Assembly (NCBI GenBank): GCA_005406025.1
Contig: BGZK01000095.1
Span: 186,001 to 250,000 of the forward strand
DNA from: Eumeta japonica
Taxonomy: Eukaryota > Arthropoda > Insecta > Lepidoptera > Psychidae
Length of the DNA stretch: 64,000 nt
Direction of reading: 5' to 3'
Shown: positions 49,421-60,744 of the stretch, one piece after another
Layout: each line of letters starts with the position of its first letter
Numbering within the stretch: position 1 is the stretch's first letter
Position numbers and translations under genes: made by a program
The notes under the pieces: model-generated
The model's database searches: none
Told to the model about the DNA's origin: nothing
Seen by the model: only the letters and a program-made list of their open reading frames with translations

Positions 49421-49929
49421 TACCTAGGGACTGTCACTGTTTGGTAAATTTAAAATTCTGAAGCGAAGACGTACATAGTTTAAACGGGTACCATAGCACC
49501 AAAAATCCTACTTTCACACTCTCTTATCTTACATCTACTGTGTTTTTAAAGAACTCTACTCGCTAGCGACTATAGTAAGTATTTATATCAATTTTCTTAA
49601 ATCTCCATTACCAGTTATTACAACGGCCTAAATGTTTCCATGCAAATATTTTTCTGTACATAATAACGTACAGTAGATCTATTATTGAGGCGCTGATTTG
49701 CGCGGAAGGCTAGATTTACCCCTTTCGTTTAGCTTTAGTAAATGACTGTGACGTTACATCCGGGCTGTCAGGTAACAGAACCGGGTTTAAGGTGAGCGCG
49801 ACCTAAACTTATCTCGCAGGAGAGTGATGATCACCGGACTTTTGTTACATGTAGGCTTAGATCTAGTATCATATATCACACTAGGCAGACCTGACCTAAC
49901 AATCACACAAAATGCGTAAACTATTGTTT
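49421..49929. other. AT-rich spacer
   Basis: No gene or repeat recognised. Confidence 0.45.
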
Positions 49930-50300
49930 TAGGGTTTCGTACCTCTATAGGAAAAATTAACCATTTAGGATCACTTCGTTGTCCGTCTCTCCGTTCGTCT
50001 GTCTGTCTGTCAAGACCGTTTTTCTCAAAAACGCTTGAAGATATCGAAACGAAATTAACATCCAATATTGAGCAATCAAATCTGCGGTCCCTTGAAACTG
50101 TAAAAAAATCAAGCTTCTAATTGAAGGTAATCAAGAAACACGGCCAAAGTACGGCAATTTATGCCTTCTATTTCGAAAGTCGTAATAAATTAAAAGCTAC
50201 AGGATACTTCACATTGATCTCAATTCATGAAATTTGACAATAAAAAAAGTATCACCGCATATGTAAAGGAAAAAATCTGAAAATCAACAATTTCTAATTG
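49930..50300 (+). repeat. GGGTTCCGTA repeat (copy 3, short array)
   Basis: It begins AGGGTTTCGTACCTCTATAG, CACTTCGTTGTCCGTCTCTC, CGTTCGTCTGTCTGTCTGTC, AAGACCGTTTTTCTCAAAAA, then GCGGTCCCTTGAAACTGT and AAAAAAATCAAGCTTCTAAT. Block order agrees with the copy at 6.1 kb. The array is only about 35 bp, compared with about 450 bp at 20.2 kb. Confidence 0.65.
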
Positions 50301-52216
50301 TATCATATGAAAAAAAATATGATTAGAAACTTACACTTGCAATTAGATTACGGATCGTGATGTAACAAATACACAGGAGAACATTTTTATATTCACCTCA
50401 TGAAAACTTACATCTTAATAAAACTGGTATTGTAAGAAAATTCTAAAGTTCTTTAAAAATATGAGTTTTCGAATGCTTGAGATTAATATCTTACCAATAT
50501 AGATGTCAAAAACAAGTGAAAATAATTGAGACTTTGATGGAAGGGTCCTATTCGCACTTGTCAGATTTTTTATAACTTCTCAATGGTTATTACTTTTCTC
50601 TTGGTTATAATACATTTAAAAATTTGAACACGGATCCAGAAAATAATTTTTTTTAGAGATTGTTAATAATCGAGTCCTAGCACTGCCATGCAAAAAGTAT
50701 TTCATATTTTATTATATCGCCAGTTGGCAATATTTACATACGTGACGTTTATAATTATTTATTTTTGCAGGAACAAATAGCAATAATTGGCTTGTTAATT
50801 ATTTACCGATAATGCAAGCAATTATTTATTGAATGATATAAAATTCAAATGTAATAACTATGTGGTTTATTTTCAAAACTTTACATTCCCAGCTTTTAGT
50901 TTTTGCATGAAATATGGTTCTAAGTGTACATTTCTTTTCATCTTTCTGTTCTTACACGTAAAAATGAAATTGGTAGTGTAAAATTGTTTTATATATTTTT
51001 AGTTACCTTTAAAACCATTCAACAACTAAAGTCTATATTTTCAATAGTTGCAGTTTGTGATGTTTCAGATTTGGGATTTGTAGCTTTTCTCATAAAAAAA
51101 ATATCTCGAAGGAAATACTTGTTCGCCAGGATTTAATCCCTGAGATCTTTTCGTTTTTCTGGTAGTCTACCCAATCTAACACAATCGAGTTCGGTTCTTA
51201 TCTTGTATTTAGCAGATATAAATAGAACTTTTATCCAGAACAAAATAAATATATTATATTAAATCTTGCAACAATCCACAGTAAGAGTGACAACACAAAT
51301 ACTCTTTATTGTATTAATGTAGTATTTAAAATTAGTTACACGAATCCGACGTCATCGTTGAAGCTTTTATATTTAGTGTCCACTACCGCTTTTACCTTTA
51401 TCGTCCCTATTTTATTTTTAACTATTTTAAAAGTTCAATTTCTATATTCAACACACATGAATTTTTATTTTATGTAGGTTCACCAATTACCCGGTAGCTG
51501 TTTAATATTATTATCGATATTAAATATAACGACATTTCAAAATAAAAACCGTCTTTAAAAATGTACTTAAATATTAAATATTTTTGTAGTCGGTTGTCAG
51601 CTAAAGCAAGGCAAAGAAAAAGTATCTTAGTGAAAACGATGAAAGTTAAAATTGTTAGAGATAACCAAACTCAACACCTAACACGTACAAACGTGAATAC
51701 AAAACGTAAAGCATACAGTCAAAAGGATGTAACATTATGAAAACTAGGATATAACTGCGTCTGCCATATTTTTACTTGGCATCATGGTCAAATCATATCA
51801 TACCATACCATAATACCAACCGAACCATAATATCAGACCATAATATTCAATATTACTGATACATAAGAATATGATGACCATGCGATGATGCAATAATTTA
51901 AAAAAGTTTCTACTTCCCATTTTCTATTTACAAAGGACAATGACCCAAAAAAAAAATTAGCAACTTTGGGGTATTGTTGGTTAAAGACAGGAGAATCATT
52001 TCGGATTACAATAATTTTACGCTTTCAAAGAGAAATAGCCGAATTTTAAGGACCTATATAAAAACGCTATTCGTTCCCCGAAAAGTTCGTCTATTGTAAA
52101 TTATGTAGTACATTTTAGATAAATTTTGTGTGAAATTCGTTCAGTGTAATTATCCTCACTAACGGAGTAAAGCACAATATTTATTATGGGAAATTTTAAA
52201 ATACTGTACAAATAAA
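50301..52216. other. AT-rich spacer
   Basis: No supported gene. A short CATACCATACCATAATACCA run lies near 51800. Confidence 0.5.
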
Positions 52217-52880
52217 TCTATATAAATAAAGATGAAATGCTATTCGTTGGTATGCACATCACATAAAATCGGATGGACCGATTTGGCTATTTTTTTATGT
52301 TTATTATACTCCGAATACGATAATTAAGAGAAAAAAAATCATTGGGAAAATCTCCCGGAAAATTATAGAAAATCTGCAAGTGATTTTTCTTTTATAGATT
52401 TTTATATAAACTCAAAAATATGATTCGAATTATAGATACGCAAAATATTTTATTGTTTCATTTGTTATGAGCCTAGATAAGGCTAAGACGGAAAAAAATC
52501 GAGACAATTACAGAGCTTTGATTGACTGATGAAACTAGTTCGATATAGCGAACCGAGAGCGAGATCGTATTGCAATCGAGAACGAAATCGGGGTGGAAAT
52601 CTAAAGCACAATCAAGGTAATGATCGAAAGCATGGCTGAAATCAAAATCAGTAATGAGAACGAATTAAGGATTGAAATCTAAAGCGAAATTGACATTGAA
52701 ATTGAAAGCGGGGTCGAGATCGGAATTTATAGTAAAACCGAATTTGGAATTCAAAACGAAATGGAATTAAGAATCGATAGTAAAACTTGAATTGGAAATG
52801 AGACCGCGATCGCAATCATAATTGATATAAAAATTGCTCGATGTAAAAGAAAAAGGAATTCATTTCACACCGAGCGAAAG
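52217..52880 (+). mobile_element. Helitron-like element with hexamer array
   Basis: It starts TCTATATAAATAAAGATGAA, ATGCTATTCGTTGGTATGCA and ATCGGATGGACCGATTTGGC, the 5' pattern I recall for non-autonomous lepidopteran elements with a TC start. About 52545-52815 is a degenerate hexamer array (GAACCGAGAGCGAGATCG, GAAATCGGG and so on). The 3' end is uncertain; GCGAAAGCTATAG at 52874-52886 may be a decayed GCTAG end. This copy links the array and the 5' end in one element. Confidence 0.5.
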
Positions 52881-53784
52881 CTATAGTCTAGGTACCAAGT
52901 TGAAAATGATGAAAAAAAGAGATACTGGTCCTAAAAATACGTGCGATGGCTCATTCGATCCGGAATAATGCCTAGAAAAATGAGTCGAAAGCGTTTATTA
53001 GCACATAAAAAATTGCGAAAGTTATAAACAATTAAAAATGAAATAAAAAAGGTATTTTGTTTTTCGCTGATATCTCGTAAGCTATTAATATTTAACAAAA
53101 TTTGAAAATATATCCTAAAATAGGAATAAGTAACCTCTACCTCCCGGAACTCTACTCCAGTATTTATAATTTTAATTTAACGCTGAATATGGGCCTCCGC
53201 GCGGCATTTTAAGGCAGCGCGCGCAGTGTCAAAATCGAGTACGTCACAATAAATATTTTTTTGAGGTAATGAATATTAATTTAAAAAAAAATATAAATTA
53301 TGGTGTATTCAGTACACTCAAAAAATCATTAGTTAACTTAAAGTCAATTTTATAACAAGTTAGACAATTGTTAATTAACAAAATTTTCTCCAACTTTCGT
53401 CTTCATTGTACACTAAAAAAATGTTTAAATAATTGAAATAAAATTTTTTCGATTCATTGAGCTCTCCTTATATACATGCCTATCATCTAATAAATTTTTG
53501 TTTACAAATAAAGATTAATAAAATTGTACTAAAAATTTTTAAATCAATTATAATAGTCGCACACAATAAGTTGTCGCATGTGCCAGGAAAATTTATACAT
53601 CTTACACAAAAACATTTGATTATTCCATTCATCACAATCATATTTTGCAAGTGCTCTCTATTGACTAATAGCTAAAGCATAAAGACTGTTCATCATTTTT
53701 ATACCATCTAGTGACAAATATGAGAACGAGTTTATTCCTTGTTTTACAAATTGAAAATTAATATAATAGATAGCGCCACTAGCG
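52881..53784. other. AT-rich spacer upstream of the AGAP exon
   Basis: No coding frame supported. A short GC-rich patch is present at 53190-53230. Confidence 0.45.
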
Positions 53785-54035
53785 CTCAGTGTAACAATGT
53801 CAGTCCGGTAATGGCTGCCGTAGAGGTGGTCGGTTCGTGTTGTTATCAGTTTTTTCGTGTTCGAAATCGGTTATTTACTTTATTTGTTGTCTATAATTTT
53901 AGAAGGGTTATGTGTTGACATTTTTTGTTACAATATAAATGACAAAAATAAGTGAAGCTCTGAATGTACTAATAATTCCGGTCGGTGTGTGGTGAAATGC
54001 ATTCGTGTGTTGTGTGATGCTAGTTTGGGTCCACG
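53785..54035 (+). promoter_or_regulatory. Putative promoter / 5' UTR of the AGAP gene
   Basis: The sequence is less AT-rich than its flanks. TCAGT words that fit the insect initiator consensus occur in CAATGTCAGTCCGG (about 53796) and TTATCAGTTTTTTCG (about 53846). A stop codon (TAG, 54021-54023) in frame just upstream of the start ATG fixes the beginning of the open frame. The transcription start itself is inferred. Confidence 0.35.
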
Positions 54036-54228
54036 ATGCTGGGCAGAGGAGCGGCGTGTTCTCGCGGTCATTCTCAGGCTTGTCTCAATACTTCGCTGTC
54101 CATCAGGCAGGAGATCCAGAGATTCGAGAGCGTCCATCCTTCTATTTACGCGTTGTACGACCTCATAGAACAGATCCCAAATCCTCTGCTGGCACAACAG
54201 ATCAGGGATCATGTCGTCGCCATAGAAG
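54036..54228 (+). CDS. CenG1A: AGAP / centaurin-gamma (CenG1A-like) ArfGAP, first coding exon
   Basis: AGAP proteins combine a GTPase-like domain, a PH domain, an ArfGAP zinc finger and ankyrin repeats, and inactivate Arf GTPases in endosomal traffic. This exon gives the N-terminus only: [20 protein letters not shown], then [42 protein letters not shown]. The block [17 protein letters not shown]......L..QIR.HV..IE is nearly invariant in animal AGAPs and directly precedes the GTPase-like domain. After 64 codons the reading leaves family homology, and G|GTCAGT at 54228/54229 forms a phase-1 splice donor; the split codon G.. suits the conserved Asp that follows in the family (IED). Start chosen because an in-frame TAG lies four codons upstream. 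Later exons are not found and presumably lie beyond 64000. Confidence 0.88.
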
Positions 54229-54479
54229 GTCAGTGGAGCACCTGGCTTTGGTTCGATAATGTATTTTCTCTGAGAAAATATAGAACTAATCAAAATGGAA
54301 ATGGAACTTTATATTTAGTTAACGGCAAATATATATTAAAATTGATCAAAACAATTTATCAAAATGTGTCAATTACATGCTATTAATAACTTACGGCATA
54401 ATTGTTTATCGACATTTCATGACCTGGCATGGCGACCTGGCTTCCCGTAGATTAAACAGGTAGGGTACGCGCAAAGGGA

Positions 54480-54660
54480 TGCTGTCGGCCGTAGCCGAAA
54501 ATGGTGTATAAAACACGCGCTCTTGTTTACATCGCGCGTCTCCCGTCTCTAGGAGACCGCGTCGCTGGCTGCCGGCGGCGGGCGACGCGCGGCGCGCACG
54601 CCCACCGTAATTGCGAATTCACGATTAATTAACCGGCTCGGAAATAGAAACCCTAGCCTT
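54480..54660. promoter_or_regulatory. CpG-rich intronic island
   Basis: A very GC-rich block (GGCTGCCGGCGGCGGGCGAC, GCGCGGCGCGCACGCCCACC) lies 250 bp after the first exon, followed by CGATTAATTAACCGG. The position suggests an intronic enhancer or promoter-associated element of AGAP. Confidence 0.4.
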
Positions 54661-56560
54661 TAGGTTGTATTTATTCTAAACTATTCGTACTGATGTGATT
54701 TAAAATAACGATATCCAAAAATATTATATTAGTATATTACCTATCGTGGGTCTACATGAATAAAATGTGAATTTAATTCTGAAAGTAGTGCACTCATCTA
54801 AAGTAGTAGAATGTGAATCCTTCATATTTATAACGTCGTAATTTTATTAATTATAACACCCGTCCACGGATTATGTTGCCCTATTTATCGAAATAATTCT
54901 ACAGTGAGTGCTTGATACTGATTAAGTAATTTGCTCATACAATTTAAAATCATGTGGTATTAAAGAATAGGTTGTAAGTTAGTTAGATGTACGTATTGTC
55001 TATACGATTGCTAAAATTTAAGTAAAATGACCATGAAAATATCTTTCATAAGGACATAATATCATAATAACGCATAAATTTATAAATTTGGTTTTGGTAA
55101 CTTACCTTTGGTTGAATCATTTATAATTTTATTTCAATAAATTCCGGTTCTAGAACAAATTTTACAATGCTTTATTATAATTACTAATTACAAATAATCT
55201 AAAAACCCATCGATACCAGTAATTTAATGAGTCTCGTGATTGATTCAGTTAGGTATAAATAGAATTTCAATCAACCTACGAAAATAAAAATAAAATTAAT
55301 TTGGAAAAACTGTATTCATATTGTTTAATTAACATACCTACCTGACTTCTAAGAAAACGAAGTTCTCCAATTAACTTCAAGAAGTTGAATTTTGTAATGA
55401 AATGGCACCTAATCAGTGGACGTTTGTAGGTCAGTGCATTATATTGCACTCCCTTTTAAATGTTGCCTTTTAGGAAATTGAGTAAATAATAATATAATTT
55501 GTGAATAGTAAAAAATATAAACTCTACAAAAGAATTGAGAAATGTTTCAGTGGATGGTTATTTATAACACATAGTTAAATCTAAGTTAATAAGTAATTAT
55601 AAATAATTTCTAGAAAATCATTGTTATAATGCCATCCATAGCTAACAGTTATCATTAGTCAGTTAAATTGTTGCATACGTATCTATTGTTAACGGCACCG
55701 ACGACAAAAGAGTGTGACTTGACATTAACATTGTGAATCTTTTTTTTTTACATTCCATTCATAACACAATGGCTGTCTGAATTCCTGGGTTACGAGCGTC
55801 TGGCTGCAAAGACGTTGCGAAATATCGAATAGCGGCAAAATCGTAGGACTGCGTGGCTGTCGTTGCAACAAATTGGATAAACGATAGATGTGATGCGGAG
55901 CCTCCTAACCCTGTGATGTTGCAGTGCTTTGCATATACCATTGTGCATATTGCGATGCGCTTCATCGTCATTTCTCTACTCCATCCCGACCGTGTCGACA
56001 ATTGACAGTCTCCCGAGGTGCGTATGTCCTACGCGTAACTGTCTATCTCGCATGTCGGAACTGCACAACGATCAGCTGTGGTCCTGCTAAATATATCGAT
56101 ATCGAAAAGGTTTGTGCAAGTACAACGCACGAAGTTCTGCCGATCTGAATAGCCTACGGATTGATGTAATGCGCAGGTTCAATTCTCCCCAACCCTTTCT
56201 TCTTTCTCCACGCATTCCTATTTTACGCCATTGCTACGCTTTTGTGACTAACTTCACGGCGGCAGAGTTTCGTTGTGTTGTATTATAGGTAGGTATTGTT
56301 TTGTTTTAAATGGACAACTAGTATGTGAACTTCCGGCGTGGACGATGTTCATGATGTGGTGTGATAATCGCTTACTCTAGTTTCATTGAATCTATAAAAC
56401 ATTAACGATAAAAATAATTTCATTTCTAAGTAAAAAAAGTAGGGTTGTTGCCGGAATAACAACCATATTACTTTCCTTGTAAACGATCACTGCATGGAAA
56501 ACAAAACGATGATAATTTTTTTAACTAAATCTAATTAAATACGCGATGTCGAGATACCAG
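54661..56560. other. Intronic spacer with a GC-richer segment
   Basis: Mostly AT-rich. About 55760-56230 is GC-richer, with GCAGGTTCAATTCTCCCC (56173-56190) resembling a B box, so a degraded SINE or other element is possible. No coding frame assigned. Confidence 0.35.
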
Positions 56561-56574
56561 TTCTTATCTAAAAC

Positions 56575-56720
56575 CTGATCACGATATCGATACCGCAACC
56601 GATCTGACCCGTTCTTAATTTCGACTCAAGTCGTTGCCCCATTCGCGACCCTCTGCAGTCACGGTCCGGATCTCGATCAATATAAAAGTCTCCGACTGAA
56701 TTCCGAACTCGGAACGACCC
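56575..56720 (-). repeat. Degenerate hexamer array, minus orientation
   Basis: GATATCGATACCGCAACCGA and later GGTCCGGATCTCGATC show the ATCG-type words in reverse orientation, more decayed than the other arrays. Confidence 0.45.
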
Positions 56721-57654
56721 TCGCTTTAAAATAAAGATGACAGAGCAGATAACTGTTTTTATTCTTCCAGTCTGTCTCTTTTTTTTTGCATCTATTGTCA
56801 CAGGAACTGAACGAATTGTAGACTTACATTACTGAATTAATTTTTATGACGGCTTTCAAATGACAAACACTGCGTTTGTGTTGTCATACAGTTTGTCACA
56901 CACTGCGTTTTCCATCCGTAATGGGCGACGAGGTAATGTGATTATTTTAGATTCAGTTGGAATGACAATTTGTTTTCAAATGGATGTATAAATGAATTTA
57001 TTATGTTTGTAAAGGATCCAAGCAAAAAAAACCGTGTATTTATCGAACTTAATGACAAATCTCGTTTCTTTGCATTACAGAATACCAATTTTTTAAACCA
57101 ACAAATAGCTTATGCTCATAATATACTCATCTAAATCTAGTTGGAGGCAATATTTTTAAAGTCAATAACGCTCTTTTTGGACGTACTCGTTACAAATAAG
57201 CTGTCAAACAGACAAACTCAAGTTCTCTGTGACCATAATAACGTATTCTATAAGTACACGTGATATTGTTTGATAACATATGTTCATGACTGTTCACGAC
57301 TATGTATTTATCTTCGCAACGGCTGTCCCTGTACGTGCTCCACTCTACTATATTAATTCGTAAAGTCAATGATATCTAAGTACTGTTAAAGTGGTGTCAG
57401 TGGTCCAACGCCACATCGTGTGAACTAAGAGCTATCTGCGAAAAAGTCGAGCACCCATTTAGCATTTATCTCGCTATTTTACCACCGCTAATGGTAGGTC
57501 GATGAGTTGATCCCTGTCGGTAGTCTTTTAGATATTCTTGGTTACGTATTTATTAATGTCAGCAACATTGTACTTTACGTTACTTTATATTGCGTTCTTA
57601 TTGTTTATGTTCTGCGAATATTTTCTTTTTTTAAAATACGAATTTTAATGAAAT
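56721..57654. other. Intronic spacer
   Basis: No gene supported. TGTCATAC / GTTTGTCA-type words near 56850-56910 suggest a small local repeat of ACACTGCGTTT. Confidence 0.4.
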
Positions 57655-58835
57655 AAGGTCAGGGGATTAAGTTTTTCGCATGTTATATACAAATTCGAGA
57701 AAATTTTTCATCATATTTCATTTATATTTGATTATAATATATATATGCCATTTTGTTCTTGTTCAGCAACTTGTTGCCGTTTTATAGTTAGTGACATAAT
57801 CCCATTACTGTAGACATTTTGGGACTTCTCATCAAAAAATTGTGACAAGTAGTTTTGAAAGCCCCCTTCTTGATGTTTACCTACCTACAGACAGTAACAC
57901 TACCTACAGAATTCTGAAGAGACCGAAACAGGTGAAAATCTGAGGGTACAAGGTCGGGGCTATGTGGTGATGCATTAATACTTCCCAACCAAACTCTTTT
58001 AATATTTGTTTAGTGGCTAAATATGTGTAGTTTGGTATTATTATGATGAAAAAACTACATCCTTCCAGCCGTTTTTTCTCTGCTTCTTGCTTAAGTCTAA
58101 TCAGCTGTTGGCAGTAGCAATCCGAATTAATTGTTTTGCTTGGTGGTAAAAGCTCAAAATGAATAACACTCATCCAATCCCACCATACACTTACGTGAGC
58201 TCATGTGGGACCCAAATATAGAGCTTTTTTCTATATTCACCTTTTTCCAAGTGGGTCGGGACTGTTTTGTGGTCTATCCCCAGTTTTCAGCTATGTCGTG
58301 AGAGGTAATATGCCGATCTTGCTCTACTTTTTCCAAATTGACATCGACTTTGTCCGTAACAGGTCGACCAGAGCGAGATTCATCTTTGACAACAAAATTA
58401 CTGGACTGAAAAGGCTTATGCCAGTTTTGTGCTACTCTTACGTACACTGTATTAGGTCTATAAACGTCACAATTATTTTTCGTAGCTTGTATGACATTTT
58501 TTTTGTAATAAAACTTTAAAATGTGTCGAATTTCTACAGTACAACGCATTAAAAATTGCCTCTGTGAAGTTCGTCACAAAAGCGTCGCACTGCGAAATAA
58601 CCAATTCAGAATGGCAAAGTTTCGTGCGTTGTACTGTACGTTAGATTTACTCATTTTGGTGAACAGAAAAACAATAAAAAATGACAGGAAACCGTTTTTA
58701 CTTTCTATTTTTTTTTAAATTTCATCTATTTAATGGTATTAAAACTAGACAGATACAAAAAACACGACCAAATAGATTTTACTGCAAGTTTTTACTTTTA
58801 AGGAACGAAAAAACTTTCCCCCCGACCTAATATAA
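57655..58835 (-). mobile_element. D,D34D mariner with both terminal repeats (copy 3), inactivated
   Basis: Left end AAGGTCAGGGGATTAAGTTT then TTCG (57657); right end ACGAAAAAACTTTCCCCCCG then ACCTAATATA (about 58806-58831); these are inverted copies. The minus strand encodes an intact helix-turn-helix half: VEIRHILKFYYKKNVIQATK, VRVAQNWHKPFQSSNF, DESRSGRPV, ITSHDIAENWG. The region from the conserved HELT motif to WWDW is deleted, removing the first catalytic Asp (GDEKW). WWDWMSVIHFELLPPSKTIN and RLKQEAEKKR follow; the second Asp codon of HHDN reads AAT (Asn) with a frameshift, and the tail is scrambled. The MITE at 58535-58638 interrupts its 5' end. Confidence 0.85.
58535..58638. mobile_element. 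100-bp TA-flanked MITE nested in mariner copy 3
   Basis: CAGTACAACGCA (58537-58548) and TGCGTTGTACTG (58625-58636) are perfect 12-bp inverted repeats, flanked on both sides by TA. Sister mariner copy 2 has the unoccupied site: GAATTTGTACGAAAGATTC (about 49216-49234), corresponding to GAATTTCTA-[MITE]-TACGTTAGATT here. The TA duplication and short size fit a Tc1/mariner-type MITE. On the minus strand its terminal ATGCG supplies an ATG in frame with the mariner helix-turn-helix. Confidence 0.85.
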
Positions 58836-58893
58836 GACGTATTTTTAAGGTTTTTTTACTATAGATTTGGAATCCGGACCATGAGCGAATTCA

Positions 58894-59033
58894 TCATTGA
58901 GTTTTTATCGTTGCGTGCGCCGCTGAGCACGTCCAGCCGTTGTTTCCGGTCGTTGTCACCGTATTGACGACTCCACGATCGTTGGTAGCCCCCGACTCAC
59001 GCTCGGCTAGCATGAAGGGCTTAAGCCATTTCC
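58894..59033 (-). CDS. Candidate exon on the minus strand inside the AGAP intron
   Basis: On the minus strand, TTTTTTTTTAATTTCAG is a strong polypyrimidine/AG acceptor ending at 59034. It is followed by a GC-rich open frame: KWLKPFMLAERESGATNDRG, VVNTVTTTGNNGWTCSAAHA, TIKTQ, stop (58894). Alternatively, GTGAGT at 58995-59000 makes a 33-nt microexon (59001-59033), encoding KWLKPFMLAE, divisible by three and open only in the frame given. I do not recognise the protein. The + strand is also open here, so coding is unproven. If real, it is a gene nested antisense in AGAP. Confidence 0.35.
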
Positions 59034-59261
59034 CTGAAATTAAAAAAAAATGTATCATAGCATGCCTTAACAGTGATTGATACACATGACAACATATAAC
59101 TGCTATACGTATAAAAAAAATCATCTTGCTCGTTCTAAATTCTTTGATAACATTTAAACGTGATTTTTTTAAAATGCATAATTTTAAAGTGTTAATGTCT
59201 TTAATCATCTTTCGATACCTTTCGTTTTTTTTTGTCCAAAAAAAACTTGTTTAACAAATAA

Positions 59262-59474
59262 TTAAAAAATTAAAAACCCGACTCCAAAAAAATCCGCCAT
59301 TTCGTTCTTTTTTAAATATCTATCTAAGGACACTTGGGTTTTTGAGACAAATTTAACGATACCTTAATTGTCGAAATCCATCCAGCCGTTTGGATGAAAC
59401 GTAGCAATAAAGAAATTTACAAACAAACATACAACACGCGCGAAAAACAATACCCTTCCTTGGTAGTCTGGTAA
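59262..59474 (+). repeat. Short element bounded by ACCCGACT / AGTCTGGT
   Basis: It starts TTAAAAACCCGACTCC and ends GGTAGTCTGGTAAAAATA, imperfect inverted ends. The interior has AAATCCATCCAGCCGTTTGG and AACAAACATACAACACGCG. The layout resembles common lepidopteran non-autonomous repeats. Confidence 0.45.
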
Positions 59475-59689
59475 AAATATATCTATTTCTGAAATATTAG
59501 CAATTATTTCTACAATATTATTGTAATCAGATTAAATTTCTTATTTAAATTATTTGATAATTAAATCTTCCATGATCATATCGTCATAACAATTATTGTC
59601 ATACCGTCAAATTTGTCTCGTCGTTAAACATTTTTTCATAAAACCTATTCTAATAATGTTATATTTGTAAAATCACTTCGCGAGAGGGA

Positions 59690-59945
59690 CTCTATTAAAA
59701 TAACTACAACCCAGACAGACACCTAATAGGCTGTCTAGGCGCACGGATCGAGCCGGGCCGAGCTTTCGCGAAACCTTCCACGCGCACACCGTCCCACTTT
59801 CCACGATCTCAATATTGATCAGTGCTTTAATAAAAGTACCACGCCGTGTATGTGTGTACGTTTGACACGACGTCAACGGCTTGAATCTGGCGAAATTAGC
59901 GGCGTAACGAAGGTCGCCGGATCGATTTAGGTGTGAATACGGTTT
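59690..59945. promoter_or_regulatory. GC-richer intronic island
   Basis: GGATCGAGCCGGGCCGAGC and CCACGCGCACACCGTCCC mark a compositionally distinct block with no assigned coding frame. Candidate intronic regulatory DNA. Confidence 0.3.
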
Positions 59946-60358
59946 GTATGTATTAGGTTTGTATGTGGTGTTGGTTTGTATGTAGCCCGTGCCATTACGG
60001 CTAGCTGACTCGCTTTGGGGTGTGTCAATATTTGCTTCCCGTCGGCTTATTTTTTTACATTATTGTCCGAAAATATGATTTTTAGACGCCGGCATTGATA
60101 AACTATTTGACAAAACACCTATATAAATAAATACGGAGTACTGTTACTTATCGGTGACCCTGCCTTTGTTGATTAAAAAAAATCAATCCAATTACATTAT
60201 ATGCAGCCCCTTAGGGATAGAGAGGCTCTAAAAGGATTCGAAATAATTCTTGTAAACATTGCAAAGTACATGTGCGTTCGGTTTTGTGAAATAAACAATG
60301 GATACACAGCTGATCGTCCTAATTGAAAATGCAATATTTTAATATTACTAATACTTTA

Positions 60359-60433
60359 AGGTCTACAAACTTCGTTTGTAGACCTCTTTAATTTTAAAGC
60401 TAAACTTTAAAATTAAAGAGGTCTACAAACGAA
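60359..60433. repeat. Compound perfect hairpin with three alternating arm copies
   Basis: Arms 60371-60399 and 60405-60433 (29 bp, starting TTCGTTTGTAGACCTC) are exact reverse complements around the loop CTAAA. Just upstream, AGGTCTACAAAC (60359-60370) pairs perfectly with GTTTGTAGACCT (60374-60385) around TTC. The middle copy of the arm can therefore pair with either neighbour, giving two mutually exclusive hairpins. Confidence 0.9.
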
Positions 60434-60744
60434 CGATAATCGCTTATTAAAAATGATTTTTGTGACGTGAATACGTCATGTTTTCGTTTTTAATAGGGGC
60501 CATTTCGTCATTAGGGTTTTACATGCATTACCGCCATCTGTTGGTACATAAATGAACGAAGTCGGGCATAAGTGAACGAAGTTGCCGAGTTTAGATCTAT
60601 ATTTATTTTTATGCGACAACTATCTGGCCCGGCTGACGTTGTTCTGCACTTTTTTGTAGGTGAATTTTCCCTATAGTTAATGCCCGCAGCTGCATTAGCG
60701 TGACGGACTTAGAATGGTTTTTTTTTTGTATGGATCGATGTCAA
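60434..60744. other. Intronic spacer
   Basis: Contains CCGCCATCTGTTGG (60531-60544), also at 19.2 kb, and AATGAACGAAGTCGGG repeated in part as AGTGAACGAAGTTGCC. Old repeat debris. Confidence 0.4.

Noticed and set aside
54229..54386. Read-through of the AGAP frame past codon 64
   Set aside because: Family similarity stops exactly at a splice donor and the remainder is intron-like.
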